From assembly GCA_964017155.1 (NCBI GenBank), contig OZ024856.1, positions 7,949,811 to 8,013,810 of the forward strand: 64,000 nt of DNA, given 5' to 3'. Shown here in pieces: positions 49,601 through 63,528 of the stretch (position 1 is the stretch's first letter; each line of letters starts with the position of its first letter). The position numbers and the translations under genes are program-made. The stretch comes from Oasisia sp. SBJ-2009 (lineage: Eukaryota > Annelida > Polychaeta > Sabellida > Siboglinidae). The notes under the pieces are model-generated. The model saw only the letters and a list, made by a program, of their open reading frames with translations. It searched no databases and was not told where the DNA came from.

Positions 49601-52600
49601 TATATTTCGGAAATTACGCTAATCACCCTCAAAGTGCGCTTACGCCAATGCAAAGTTATTTTCACATCTGAAACCTACAATGTACCACTACTCTTCGTGA
49701 CATGTGTGGATTCGCATGATTCCCAGAACGAAGAGTCAAGTACAAGTGGGCGTGCTTCGATACTCGTACCTATTTTTTCCGAAATTACTGTAAACTCGCT
49801 TAAATGCGTTCGCGCCAAAACAACGGTATTGTCTCATTGGAAAACTACATCGTAGTACGACTATATTAAGATACTTTTTTTGGATTTGTATAGTCCAGAC
49901 AACGAGGAATAATGTGCACGGGGTTGAATTTCGATACTAATAGATAGTGATTTTCGAAATTTCGATAAACACCCCAAAGTGCGCTTGCGCCAATATAAGG
50001 GTATTTTCTCTTCTGAAAAATACAACGTACAAATACAGTTCGTTAGTTTTATGGATCGTCATCGGTTCCCGAACTAGAAATCGACTACAACTTGTCGAGC
50101 TTCCAAAATGGTGCCTATATTTCGGAAATTACGCTAATCACCCTCAAAGTGCGCTTACGCCAATGCAAAGTTATTTTCACATCTGAAACCTACAATGTAC
50201 CACTACTCTTCGTGACATGTGTGGATTCGCATGATTCCCAGAACGAAGAGTCAAGTACAAGTGGGCGTGCTTCGATACTCGTACCTATTTTTTCCGAAAT
50301 TACTGTAAACTCGCTTAAATGCGTTCGCGCCAAAACAACGGTATTGTCTCATCGGAAAACTACAACGTAGTACCACTATAATTAGATACTTTTTTTTTGG
50401 ATTTGCACAGGCCAGACAACGAGGAATAAAGTACAAGTGGTTGAATTTCGATACTAATAGATAGTGGCTTTGGAAATTGCGAGAAACACCCCAAAATGCG
50501 CTTACGCCAATATAAGTGTATTTTCTCTTATGAAAAATACAACTTACCAATACAGTTCGTTAGTTTTATGGATCGTCATCGGTTCCCGGACTAGAAATCA
50601 ATTACAACTTGTCGAGCTTCCAAAATGGTGCCTATATTTCGGAAATTACGCTAATCACCCTCAAAGTTCGCTTACGCCAATGCAAAATAATTTTCACATC
50701 TGAAACCTACAATGTACCACTACTATTCGTGACCTTTGTGGATTCGCGTGGTTCCCAGGGCGAAGAGTCATGTACAAGTGGTCGTGCTTCGATACGCGTA
50801 CCTATTTTTTCGGAAATTACGTTAAACTCCCTTAAATGCGTTCGCGCCAAATTAACGGTATTATCTCATCGGAAAACTACATCGTAGTACGACTATATTA
50901 AGATACTTTTTTTGGATTTGTATAGTCCAGACAACGAGGAATAAAGTGCACGGGGTTGAATTTCGATACTAATAGATAGTGATTTTCGAAATTTCGATAA
51001 ACACCCCAAAGTGCGCTTGCGCCAATATAAGGGTATTTTCTCTTCTGAAAAATACAACGTACAAATACAGTTCGTTAGTTTTATGGATCGTCATCGGTTC
51101 CCGAACTAGAAATCGACTACAACTTGTCGAGCTTCCAAAATGGTGCCTATATTTCGGAAATTACGCTAATCACCCTCAAAGTGCGCTTACGCCAAAGCAA
51201 AGTTATTTTCACATCTGAAACCTACAATGTACCACTAATCTTCGTGACATGTGTGGATTCGCATGATTCCCAGAACGAAGAGTCAAGTACAAGTGGGCGT
51301 GCTTCGATACTCGTACCTATTTTTTCGGAAATTACTGTAAACTCGCTTAAATGCGTTCGCGCCAAAATAACGGTATTGTCTCATCGGAAAACTACAACGT
51401 AGTACCACTATAATTATATACTTTTTTTTGGATTTGCATAGGCCAGACAACAAGGAATAAAGTACAAGTGGTTGAATTTCGATACTAATAGATAGTGGCT
51501 TTGGAAATTGCGAGAAACACCCCAAAATGCGCTTACGCCAATATAAGGGTATTTTCTCTTCTGAAAAATACAACGTACAAATACAGTTCGTTAGTTTTAT
51601 GGATCGTTATCGGTTCCCGGACTAGAAATCAACTACAACTTGTCGAGCTTCCAAAATGGTGCCTATATTTCGGAAATTACGCTAATCACCCTCAAAGTGC
51701 GCTTACGCCAATGCAAAGTAATTTTCACATCTGAAACCTACAATGTTCCACTACTATTCGTGACATTTGTGGATTCGCATGGTTCCCAGGGCGAAGAGTC
51801 AAGTACAAGTGGTCCTGCTTCGATACGCGTACCTATTTTTTCGGAAATTACGTTAAACTCCCTTAAATGCGTTCGCGCCAAATTAACGGTATTATCTCAT
51901 CGGAAAACTACATCGTAGTACGACTATATTAAGATACTTTTTTTGGATTTGTATAGTCCAGACAACGAGGAATAAAGTGCACGGGGTTGAATTTCGATAC
52001 TAATAGATAGTGATTTTCGAAATTTCGATAAACACCCCAAAGTGCGCTTGCGCCAATATAAGGGTATTTTCTCTTCTGAAAAATACAACGTACAAATACA
52101 GTTCGTTAGTTTTATGGATCGTCATCGGTTCCCGAACTAGAAATCGACTACAACTTGTCGAGCTTCCAAAATGGTGCCTATATTTCGGAAATTACGCTAA
52201 TCACCCTCAAAGTGCGCTTACGCCAAAGCAAAGTTATTTTCACATCTGAAACCTACAATGTACCACTAATCTTCGTGACATGTGTGGATTCGCATGATTC
52301 CCAGAACGAAGAGTCAAGTACAAGTGGGCGTGCTTCGATACGCGTACCTATTTTTTTCGGAAATTACGTTAAACTCCCTTAAATGCGTTCGCGCCAAATT
52401 AACGGTATTATCTCATCGGAAAACTACATCGTAGTACGACTATATTAAGATACTTTTTTTGGATTTGTATAGTCCAGGCAACGAGGAATAAAGTGCACGG
52501 GGTTGAATTTCGATACTAATAGATAGTGATTTTCGAAATTTCGTTAAACACCCCAAAGTGCGCTTGCGCCAATATAAGGGTATTTTCTCTTCTGAAAAAT

Positions 52601-54804
52601 ACAACGTACAAATACAGTTCGTTAGTTTTATGGATCGTCATCGGTTCCCGAACTAGAAATCGACTACAACTTGTCGAGCTTCCAAAATGGTGCCTATATT
52701 TCGGAAATTACGCTAATCACCCTCAAAGTGCGCTTACGCCAATGCAAAGTTATTTTCACATCTGAAACCTACAATGTACCACTACTCTTCGTGACATGTG
52801 TGGATTCGCATGATTCCCAGAACGAAGAGTCAAGTACAAGTGGGCGTGCTTCGATACTCGTACCTATTTTTTCCGAAATTACTGTAAACTCGCTTAAATG
52901 CGTTCGCGCCAAAACAACGGTATTGTCTCATCGGAAAACTACAACGTAGTACCACTATAATTAGATACTTTTTTTTGGATTTGCACAGGCCAGACAACGA
53001 GGAATAAAGTACAAGTGGTTGAATTTCGATACTAATAGATAGTGGCTTTGGAAATTGCGAGAAACACCCCAAAATGCGCTTACGCCAATATAAGGGTATT
53101 TTCTCTTCTGAAAAATACAACTTACCAATACAGTTCGTTAGTTTTATGGATCGTCATCGGTTCCCGGACTAGAAATCAATTACAACTTGTCGAGCTTCCA
53201 AAATGGTGCCTATATTTCGGAAATTACGCTAATCACCCTCAAAGTGCGCTTACGCCAATGCAAAGTAATTTTCCCATCTGACACCTACAATGTACCACTA
53301 CTATTCGTGACATTTGTGGATTCGCATGGTTCCCAGGGCGAAGAGTCAAGTACAAGTGGTCCTGCTTCGATACGCGTACCTATTTTTTTGGAAATTACGT
53401 TAAACTCCCTTAAATGCGTTCGCGCCAAAATAACGGTATTGTCTCATCGGAAAACTACAACGTAGTACCACTATAATTATATACTTTTTTTTGGATTTGC
53501 ATAGGTCAGACAACAAGGAATAAAGTACAAGTGGTTGAATTTCGATACTAAAAGATAGTGGCTTTGGAAATTGCGAGAAACACCCCAAAATGCGCTTACG
53601 CCAATATAAGGGTATTTTCTCTTATGAAAAATACAACGTACAAATACAGTTCGTTAGTTTTATGGATCGTCAACGGTTCCCGGACTAGAAATCAACTACA
53701 ACTTGTCGAGCTTCCAAAATGGTGCCTATATTTCGGAAATTACGCTAATCACCCTCAAAGTGCGCTTACGCCAATGCAAAGTAATTTTCACATCTGAAAC
53801 CTACAATGTACCACTACTCTTCGTGACATTTGTGGATTCGCATGATTCCCAGAACGAAGAGTCAAGTACAAGTGGGCGTGCTTCGATACTCGTACCTATT
53901 TTTTCGGAAATTACTGTAAACTCGCTTAAATGCGTTCGCGCCAAAATAACGGTATTGTCTCATCGGAAAACTACAACGTAGTACCACTATAATGATATAC
54001 TTTTTTTGGATTTGCATAGGCCAGACAACAAGGAATAAAGTACAAGTGGTTGAATTTCGATACTAATAGATAGTGGCTTTGGAAATTGCGAGAAACACCC
54101 CAAAATGCGCTTACGCCAATATCAGGGTATTTTCTCTTCTGAAAAATACAACGTACAAATACAGTTCGTTAGTTTTATGGATCGTCATCGGTTCCCGGAC
54201 TAGAAATCAACTACAACTTGTCGAGCTTCCAAAATGGTGCCTATATTTCGGAAATTACGCTAATCACCCTCAAAGTGCGCTTACGCCAATGCAAAGTAAT
54301 TTTCACATCTGAAACCTACAATGTTCCACTTCTATTCGTGACATTTGTGGATTCGCATGGTTCCCAGGGCGAAGAGTCAAGTACAAGTGGTCCTGCTTCG
54401 ATACGCGTACCTATTTTTTCGGAAATTACGTTAAACTCCCTTAAATGCGTTCGCGCCAAATTAACGGTATTATCTCATCGGAAAACTACATCGTAGTACG
54501 ACTATATTAAGATACTTTTTTTGGATTTGTATAGTCCAGACAACGAGGAATAAAGTGCACGGGGTTGAATTTCGATACTAATAGATAGTGATTTTCGAAA
54601 TTTCGATAAACACCCCAAAGTGCGCTTGCGCCAATATAAGGGTATTTTCTCTTCTGAAAAATACAACGTACAAATACAGTTCGTTAGTTTTATGGATCGT
54701 CATCGGTTCCCGAACTAGAAATCGACTACAACTTGTCGAGCTTCCAAAATGGTGCCTATATTTCGGAAATTACGCTAATCACCCTCAAAGTGCGCTTACG
54801 CCAA
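43641..54804 (+). repeat. Large block Y', second copy (11.16 kb, partner at -13,406)
   Basis: Monomer starts: 43759 B, 44276 A, 44791 B, 45306 B, 45823 A, 46338 B, 46854 B, 47369 B, 47886 A, 48401 B, 48917 B, 49432 B, 49947 B, 50464 A, 50979 B, 51495 A, 52010 B, 52526 B, 53042 A, 53558 A, 54073 A, 54588 B. Same order and same rare variants as 30235-41398. For example, monomer 52526 repeats the 'aaatttcgttaaac' of 39120, and 52010 repeats the extra T before 'cggaaattacg' of 38604. Absence of visible differences implies a very recent duplication or an assembly duplication. Confidence 0.88.
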
Positions 54805-56104
54805 AGCAAAGTTATTTTCACATCTGAAACCTACAATGTACCACTAATCTTCGTGACATGTGTGGATTCGCATGATTCCCAGAACGAAGAGTCAAGTACA
54901 AGTGGGCGTGCTTCGATACTCGTGCCTATTTTTTCGGAAATTACGGTAAACTCGCTTAAATGCGTTCGCGCCAAATTAACGGTATTGTCTCATCGGAAAA
55001 CTACAACGTAGTACCACTATAATTATATACTTTTTTTTGGATTTGCATAGGTCAGACAACAAGGAATAAAGTACAAGTGGTTGAATTTCGATACTAAAAG
55101 ATAGTGGCTTTGGAAATTGCGAGAAACACCCCAAAATGCGCTTACGCCAATATAAGGGTATTTTCTCTTCTGAAAAATACAACGTACAAATACAGTTCGT
55201 TAGTTTTATGGATCGTCATCGGTTCCCGGACTAGAAATCAACTACAACTTGTCGAGCTTCCAAAATGGTGCCTATATTTCGGAAATTACGCTAATCACCC
55301 TCAAAGTGCGCTTACGCCAATGCAAAGTAATTTTCACATCTGAAACCTACAATGTACCACTACTCTTCGTGACATTTGTGGATTCGCATGATTCCCAGAA
55401 CGAAGAGTCAAGTACAAGTGGGCGTGCTTCGATACTCGTACCTATTTTTTCGGAAATTACTGTAAACTCGCTTAAATGCGTTCGCGCCAAAATAACGGTA
55501 TTGTCTCATCGGAAAACTACAACGTAGTACCACTATAATTAGATACTTTTTTTGGGATTTGCACAGGCCAGACAACGAGGAATAAAGTACAAGTGGTTGA
55601 ATTTCGATACTAATACATAGTGGCTTTGGAAATTGCGAGAAACACCCCAAAATGCGCTTACGCCAATATAAGGGTATTTTCTCTTCTGAAAAATACAACT
55701 TACCAATACAGTTCGTTAGTTTTATGGATCGTCATCGGTTCCCGGACTAGAAATCAATTACAGCTTGTCGAGCTTCCAAAATGGTGCCTATATTTCGGAA
55801 ATTACGCTAATCACCCTCAAAGTTCGCTTACGCCAATGCAAAGTTATTTTCACATATGAAACCTACAATGTTCCACTACTATTCGTGACCTTTGTGGATT
55901 CGCGTGGTTCCCAGGGCGAAGAGTAATGTACAAGTGGTCGTGCTTCGATACGCGTACCTATTTTTTCGGAAATTACGTTAAACTCCCTTAAATGCGTTCG
56001 CGCCAAATTAACGGTATTATCTCATCGGAAAACTACATCGTAGTACGACTATATTAAGATACTTTTTTTGGATTTGTATAGTCCAGGCAACGATGAATAA
56101 AGTG

Positions 56105-57485
56105 CACGGGGTTGAATTTCGATACTAATAGATAGTGATTTTCGAAATTTCGATAAACACCCCAAAGTGCGCTTGCGCCAATATAAGGGTATTTTCTCTT
56201 CTGAAAAATACAACGTACAAACACAGTTCGTTAGTTTTATGGATCGTCATCGGTTCCCGAACTAGAAATCGACTACAACTTGTCGAGCTTCCAAAATGGT
56301 GCCTATATTTCGGAAATTACGCTAATCACCCTCAAAGTGCGCTTACGCCAAAGCAAAGTTATTTTCACATCTGAAACCTACAATGTACCACTAATCTTCG
56401 TGACATGTGTGGATTCGCATGATTCCCAGAACGAAGAGTCAAGTACAAGTGGGCGTGCTTCGATACTCGTACCTATTTTTTCGGAAATTACTGTAAACTC
56501 GCTTAAATGCGTTCGCGCCAAAATAACGGTATTGTCTCATCGGAAAACTACAACGTAGTACCACTATAATTTTATACTTTTTTTTGGATTTGCATAGGTC
56601 AGACAACAAGGAATAAAGTACAAGTGGTTGAATTTCGATACTAAAAGATAGTGGCTTTGGAAATTGCGAGAAACACCCCAAAATGCGCTTACGCCAATAT
56701 AAGGGTATTTTCTCTTATGAAAAATACAACGTACAAATACAGTTCGTTAGTTTTATGGATCGTCAACGGTTCCCGGACTAGAAATCAACTACAACTTGTC
56801 GAGCTTCCAAAATGGTGCCTATATTTCGGAAATTACGCTAATCACCCTCAAAGTGCGCTTACGCCAATGCAAAGTAATTTTCACATCTGAAACCTACAAT
56901 GTACCACTACTCTTCGTGACATTTGTGGATTCGCATGATTCCCAGAACGAAGAGTCAAGTACAAGTGGGCGTGCTTCGATACTCGTACCTATTTTTTCGG
57001 AAATTACTGTAAACTCGCTTAAATGCGTTCGCGCCAAAATAACGGTATTGTCTCATCGGAAAACTACAACGTAGTACCACTATAATTATATACTTTTTTT
57101 GGATTTGCATAGGCCAGACAACAAGGAATAAAGTACAAGTGGTTGAATTTCGATACTAATAGATAGTGGCTTTGGAAATTGCGAGAAACACCCCAAAATG
57201 CGCTTACGCCAATATAAGGGTATTTTCTCTTCTGAAAAATACAACGTACAAATACAGTTCGTTAGTTTTATGGATCGTCATCGGTTCCCGGACTAGAAAT
57301 CAACTACAACTTGTCGAGCTTCCAAAATGGTGCCTATATTTCGGAAATTACGCTAATCACCCTCAAAGTGCGCTTACGCCAATGCAAAGTAATTTTCACA
57401 TCTGAAACCTACAATGTTCCACTTCTATTCGTGACATTTGTGGATTCGCATGGTTCCCAGGGCGAAGAGTCAAGTACAAGTGGTC
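56105..57485 (+). repeat. Block Z, first copy (partner at +5,672)
   Basis: Monomers 56135, 56651 and the left part of 57166 match 61807, 62323 and 62838. Shared rare variants: 'taattttatac' (about 56568 and 62240), 'actaaaagatag' (56640 and 62312), and 'gtcaacggttcc'. The offset equals 11 monomers. Ends are approximate: the match fails at 'gtggtcctgc' (about 57480) versus 'gtggtcgtgc' (about 63150). Confidence 0.72.
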
Positions 57486-58887
57486 CTGCTTCGATACGCG
57501 TACCTATTTTTTCGGAAATTACGTTAAACTCCCTTAAATGCGTTCGCGCCAAATTAACGGTATTATCTCATCGGAAAACTACATCGTAGTACAACTATAT
57601 TAAGATACTTTTTTTGGATTTGTATAGTCCAGACAACGAGGAATAAAGTGCACGGGGTTGAATTTCGATACTAATAGATAGTGATTTTCGAAATTTCGAT
57701 AAACACCCCAAAGTGCGCTTGCGCCAATATAAGGGTATTTTCTCTTCTGAAAAATACAACGTACAAATACAGTTCGTTAGTTTTATGGATCGTCATCGGT
57801 TCCCGAACTAGAAATCGACTACAACTTGTCGAGCTTCCAAAATGGTGCCTATATTTCGGAAATTACGCTAATCACCCTCAAAGTGCGCTTACGCCAAAGC
57901 AAAGTTATTTTCACATCTGAAACCTACAATGTACCACTAATCTTCGTGACATGTGTGGATTCGCATGATTCCCAGAACGAAGAGTCAAGTACAAGTGGGC
58001 GTGCTTCGATACTCGTACGTATTTTTTCGGAAATTACTGTAAACTCGCTTAAATGCGTTCGCGCCAAAATAACGGTATTGTCTCATCGGAAAGCTACAAC
58101 GTAGTACCACTATAATTAGATACTTTTTTTTGGATTTGCACAGGCCAGACAACGAGGAATAAAGTACAAGTGGTTGAATTTCGATACTAATAGATAGTGG
58201 CTTTGGAAATTGCGAGAAACACCCCAAAATGCGCTTACGCCAATATAAGGGTATTTTCTCTTCTGAAAAATACAACTTACCAATACAGTTCGTTAGTTTT
58301 ATGGATCGTCATCGGTTCCCGAACTAGAAATCGACTACAACTTGTCGAGCTTCCAAAATGGTGCCTATATTTCGGAAATTACGCTAATCACCCTCAAAGT
58401 TCGCTTACGCCAATGCAAAGTTATTTTAACATCTAAAACCTACAATGTTCCACTACTATTCGTGACCTTTGTGGATTCGCGTGGTTCCCAGGGCGAAGAG
58501 TCATGTACAAGTGGTCGTGCTTCGATACGCGTACCTATTTTTTCGGAAATTACGTTAAACTCCCTTAAATGCGTTCGCGCCAAATTAACGGTATTATCTC
58601 ATCGGAAAACTACATCGTAGTACGACTATATTAAGATACTTTTTTTGGATTTGTATAGTCCAGGCAACGAGGAATAAAGTGCACGGGGTTGAATTTCGAT
58701 ACTAATAGATAGTGATTTTCGAAATTTCGATAAACACCCCAAAGTGCGCTTGCGCCAATATAAGGGTATTTTCTCTTCTGAAAAATACAACGTACAAATA
58801 CAGTTCGTTAGTTTTATGGATCGTCATCGGTTCCCGAACTAGAAATCGACTACAACTTGTCGAGCTTCCAAAATGGTGCCTATATTT

Positions 58888-59359
58888 CAGAAATTACGCT
58901 AATCACCCTCAAAGTGCGCATACGCCAATGCAAAGTTATTTTCATATCTGAAACCTACAATGTACCACTACTCTTCGTGACATGTGTGGATTCGCATGAT
59001 TCCCAGAACGAAGAGTCAAGTACAAGTGGGCGTGCTTCGATACTCGTACCTATTTTTTCCGAAATTACTGTAAACTCGCTTAAATGCGTTCGCGCCAAAA
59101 CAACGGTATTGTCTCATCGGAAAACTACAACGTAGTACCACTATAATTAGATACTTTTTTTTTGGATTTGCACAGGCCAGACAACGAGGAATAAAGTACA
59201 AGTGGTTGATTTTCGATACTAATAGATAGTGGCTTTGGAAATTTCGATAAACACCCCAAAGTGCGCTTGCGCCAATATAAGGGTATTTTCTCTTCTGAAA
59301 AATACAACGTACAAATACAGTTCGTTAGTTTTATGGATCGTCATCGGTTCCCGAACTAG
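58888..59359 (+). repeat. Block W, first copy (partner at +4,641, runs to window edge)
   Basis: Shares with 63529-64000 the rare variants 'tatttcagaaattacg', 'gtgcgcatacgcc', 'ttttcatatctg', 'ggttgattttcgatac', and the A/B hybrid start 'ctttggaaatttcgat'. The offset is nine monomers. The left limit is uncertain because monomer 63353 has a left end resembling 61807 rather than 58712. Confidence 0.72.
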
Positions 59360-60261
59360 AAATCGACTACAACTTGTCGAGCTTCCAAAATGGTGCCTAT
59401 ATTTCGGAAATTACGCTAATCACCCTCAAAGTGCGCTTACGCCAAAGCAAAGTTATTTTCACATCTGAAACCTACAATGTACCACTAATCTTCGTGACAT
59501 GTGTGGATTCGCATGATTCCCAGAACGAAGAGTCAAGTACAAGTGGGCGTGCTTCGATACTCGTACCTATTTTTTCCGAAATTACTGTAAACTCGCTTAA
59601 ATGCGTTCGCGCCAAAACAACGGTATTGTCTCATCGGAAAACTACAACGTAGTACCACTATAATTATATACTTTTTTTTTGGATTTGCACAGGCCAGACA
59701 ACGAGGAATAAAGTACAAGTGGTTGAATTTCGATACTAATAGATAGTGGCTTTGGAAATTTCGATAAACACCCCAAAGTGCGCTTGCGCCAATATACGGG
59801 TATTTTCTCTTCTGAAAAATACAACGTACAAATACAGTTCGTTAGTTTTATGGATCGTCATCGGTTCCCGAACTAGAAATCGACTACAACTTGTCGAGCT
59901 TCCAAAATGGTGCCTATATTTCGGAAATTACGCTAATCACCCTCAAAGTGCGCTTACGCCAAAGCAAAGTTATTTTCACATCTGAAACCTACAATGTACC
60001 ACTAATCTTCGTGACATGTGTGGATTCGCATGATTCCCAGAACGAAGAGTCAAGTACAAGTGGGCGTGCTTCGATACTCGTACCTATTTTTTCGGAAATT
60101 ACTGTAAACTCGCTTAAATGCGTTCGCGCCAAAATAACGGTATTGTCTCATCGGAAAACTACAACGTAGTACCACTATAATTATATACTTTTTTTTGGAT
60201 TTGCATAGGCCAGACAACAAGGAATAAAGTACAAGTGGTTGAATTTCGATACTAATAGATA
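59229..60261 (+). repeat. Two adjacent A/B hybrid monomers
   Basis: Both start 'gtggctttggaaatttcg': the first bases are A-type and the rest is B-type ('aaatttcgataaacacc', 'gtgcgcttgcgccaa'). The switch lies within about 10 bases of the S1 start. The first is preceded by 9 T and the A-leading tail, as expected for an A monomer. They are 517 and 516 bp. A third copy of the hybrid starts at 63870. Monomer 59746 has a private 'caatatacggg' (about 59790). Confidence 0.78.
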
Positions 60262-61776
60262 GTGGCTTTGGAAATTGCGAGAAACACCCCAAAATGCGCT
60301 TACGCCAATATAAGGGTATTTTCTCTTCTGAAAAATACAACGTACAAATACAGTTCGTTAGTTTTATGGATCGTCATCGGTTCACGGACTAGAAATCAAC
60401 TACAACTTGTCGAGCTTCCAAAATGGTGCCTATATTTCGGAAATTACGCTAATCACCCTCAAAGTGCGCTTACGCCAATGCAAAGTAATTTTCACATCTG
60501 AAACCTACAATGTTCCACTACTATTCGTGACATTTGTGGATTCGCATGGTTCCCAGGGCGAAGAGTCAAGTACAAGTGGTCCTGCTTCGATACGCGTACC
60601 TATTTTTTCGGAAATTACGTTAAACTCCCTTAAATGCGTTCGCGCCAAATTAACGGTATTATCTCATCGGAAAACTACATCGTAGTACGACTATATTAAG
60701 ATACTTTTTTTGGATTTGTATAGTCCAGACAACGAGGAATAAAGTGCACGGGGTTGAATTTCGATACTAATAGATAGTGATTTTCGAAATTTCGATAAAC
60801 ACCCCAAAGTGCGCTTGCGCCAATATAAGGGTATTTTCTCTTCTGAAAAATACAACGTACAAATACAGTTCGTTAGTTTTATGGATCGTCATCGGTTCCC
60901 GAACTAGAAATCGTCTACAACTTGTCGAGCTTCCAAAATGGTGCCTATATTTCGGAAATTACGCTAATCACCCTCAAAGTGCGCTTACGCCAAAGCAAAG
61001 TTATTTTCACATCTGAAACCTACAATGTACCACTAATCTTCGTGACATTTGTGGATTCGCATGATTCCCAGAACGAAGAGTCAAGTACAAGTGGGCGTGC
61101 TTCGATACTCGTACCTATTTTTTCGGAAATTACTGTAAACTCGCTTAAATGCGTTCGCGCCAAAATAACGGTATTGTCTCATCGGAAAACTACAACGTAG
61201 TACCACTATAATTATATACTTTTTTTGGATTTGCATAGGCCAGACAACAAGGAATAAAGTACAAGTGGTTGAATTTCGATACTAATAGATAGTGGCTTTG
61301 GAAATTGCGAGAAACACCCCAAAATGCGCTTACGCCAATATAAGGGTATTTTCTCTTCTGAAAAATACAACGTACAAATACAGTTCGTTAGTTTTATGGA
61401 TCGTCATCGGTTCCCGGACTAGAAATCAACTACAACTTGTCGAGCTTCCAAAATGGTGCCTATATTTCGGAAATTACGCTAATCACCCTCAAAGTGCGCT
61501 TACGCCAATGCAAAGTAATTTTCACATCTGAAACCTACAATGTTCCACTTCTATTCGTGACATTTGTGGATTCGCATGGTTCCCAGGGCGAAGAGTCAAG
61601 TACAAGTGGTCCTGCTTCGATACGCGTACCTATTTTTTCGGAAATTACGTTAAACTCCCTTAAATGCGTTCGCGCCAAATTAACGGTATTATCTCATCGG
61701 AAAACTACATCGTAGTACGACTATATTAAGATACTTTTTTTGGATTTGTATAGTCCAGACAACGAGGAATAAAGTG

Positions 61777-63157
61777 CACGGGGTTGAATTTCGATACTAA
61801 TAGATAGTGATTTTCGAAATTTCGATAAACACCCCAAAGTGCGCTTGCGCCAATATAAGGGTATTTTCTCTTCTGAAAAATACAACGTGCAAATACAGTT
61901 CGTTAGTTTTATGGATCGTCATCGGTTCCCGAACTAGAAATCGACTACAACTTGTCGAGCTTCCAAAATGGTGCCTATATTTCGGAAATTACGCTAATCA
62001 CCCTCAAAGTGCGCTTACGCCAAAGCAAAGTTATTTTCACATCTGAAACCTACAATGTACCACTAATCTTCGTGACATGTGTGGATTCGCATGATTCCCA
62101 GAACGAAGAGTCAAGTACAAGTGGGCGTGCTTCGATACTCGTACCTATTTTTTCGGAAATTACTGTAAACTCGCTTAAATGCGTTCGCGCCAAAATAACG
62201 GTATTGTCTCATCGGAAAACTACAACGTAGTACCACTATAATTTTATACTTTTTTTTGGATTTGCATAGGTCAGACAACAAGGAATAAAGTACAAGTGGT
62301 TGAATTTCGATACTAAAAGATAGTGGCTTTGGAAATTGCGAGAAACACCCCAAAATGCGCTTACGCCAATATAAGGGTATTTTCTCTTATGAAAAATACA
62401 ACGTACAAATACAGTTCGTTAGTTTTATGGATCGTCAACGGTTCCCGGACTAGAAATCAACTACAACTTGTCGAGCTTCCAAAATGGTGCCTATATTTCG
62501 GAAATTACGCTAATCACCCTCAAAGTGCGCTTACGCCAATGCAAAGTAATTTTCACATCTAAAACCTACAATGTACCACTACTCTTCGTGACATTTGTGG
62601 ATTCGCATGATTCCCAGAACGAAGAGTCAAGTACAAGTGGGCGTGCTTCGATACTCGTACCTATTTTTTCGGAAATTACTGTAAACTCGCTTAAATGCGT
62701 TCGCGCCAAAATAACGGTATTGTCTCATCGGAAAACTACAACGTAGTACCACTATAATTATATACTTTTTTTGGATTTGCATAGGCCAGACAACAAGGAA
62801 TAAAGTACAAGTGGTTGAATTTCGATAATAATAGATAGTGGCTTTGGAAATTGCGAGAAACACCCCAAAATGCGCTTACGCCAATATAAGGGTATTTCCT
62901 CTTCTGAAAAATACAACGTACAAATACAGTTCGTTAGTTTTATGGATCGTCATCGGTTCCCGGACTAGAAATCAACTACAACTTGTCGAGCTTCCAAAAT
63001 GGTGCCTATATTTCGGAAATTACGCTAATCACCCTCAAAGTGCGCTTACGCCAATGCAAAGTAATTTTCACATCTGAAACCTACAATGTTCCTCTTCTAT
63101 TCGTGACATTTGTGGATTCGCATGGTTCCCAGGGCGAAGAGTCAAGTACAAGTGGTC
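61777..63157 (+). repeat. Block Z', second copy (partner at -5,672)
   Basis: Counterpart of 56105-57485. It has private changes: 'caacgtgcaaatac' (about 61884), 'catctaaaacc' (about 62556), 'ggtatttcctc' (about 62891), and 'gttcctcttc' where the partner has 'gttccacttc'. These suggest it is older than the block Y duplication. Confidence 0.7.
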
Positions 63158-63528
63158 GTGCTTCGATACGCGTACCTATTTTTTCGGAAATTACGTTAAA
63201 CTCCCTTAAATGCGTTCGCGCCAAATTAACGGTATTATCTCATCGGAAAACTACATCGTAGTACGACTATATTAAGATACTTTTTTTGGATTTGTGTAGT
63301 CCAGACAACGAGGAATAAAGTGCACGGGGTTGAATTTCGATACTAATAGATAGTGATTTTCGAAATTTCGATAAACACCCCAAAGTGCGCTTGCGCCAAT
63401 ATAAGGGTATTTTCTCTTCTGAAAAATACAACGTGCAAATACAGTTCGTTAGTTGTATGGATCGTCATCGGTTCCCGAACTAGAAATCGACAACAACTTG
63501 TCGAGCTTCCAAAATGGTGCCTATATTT

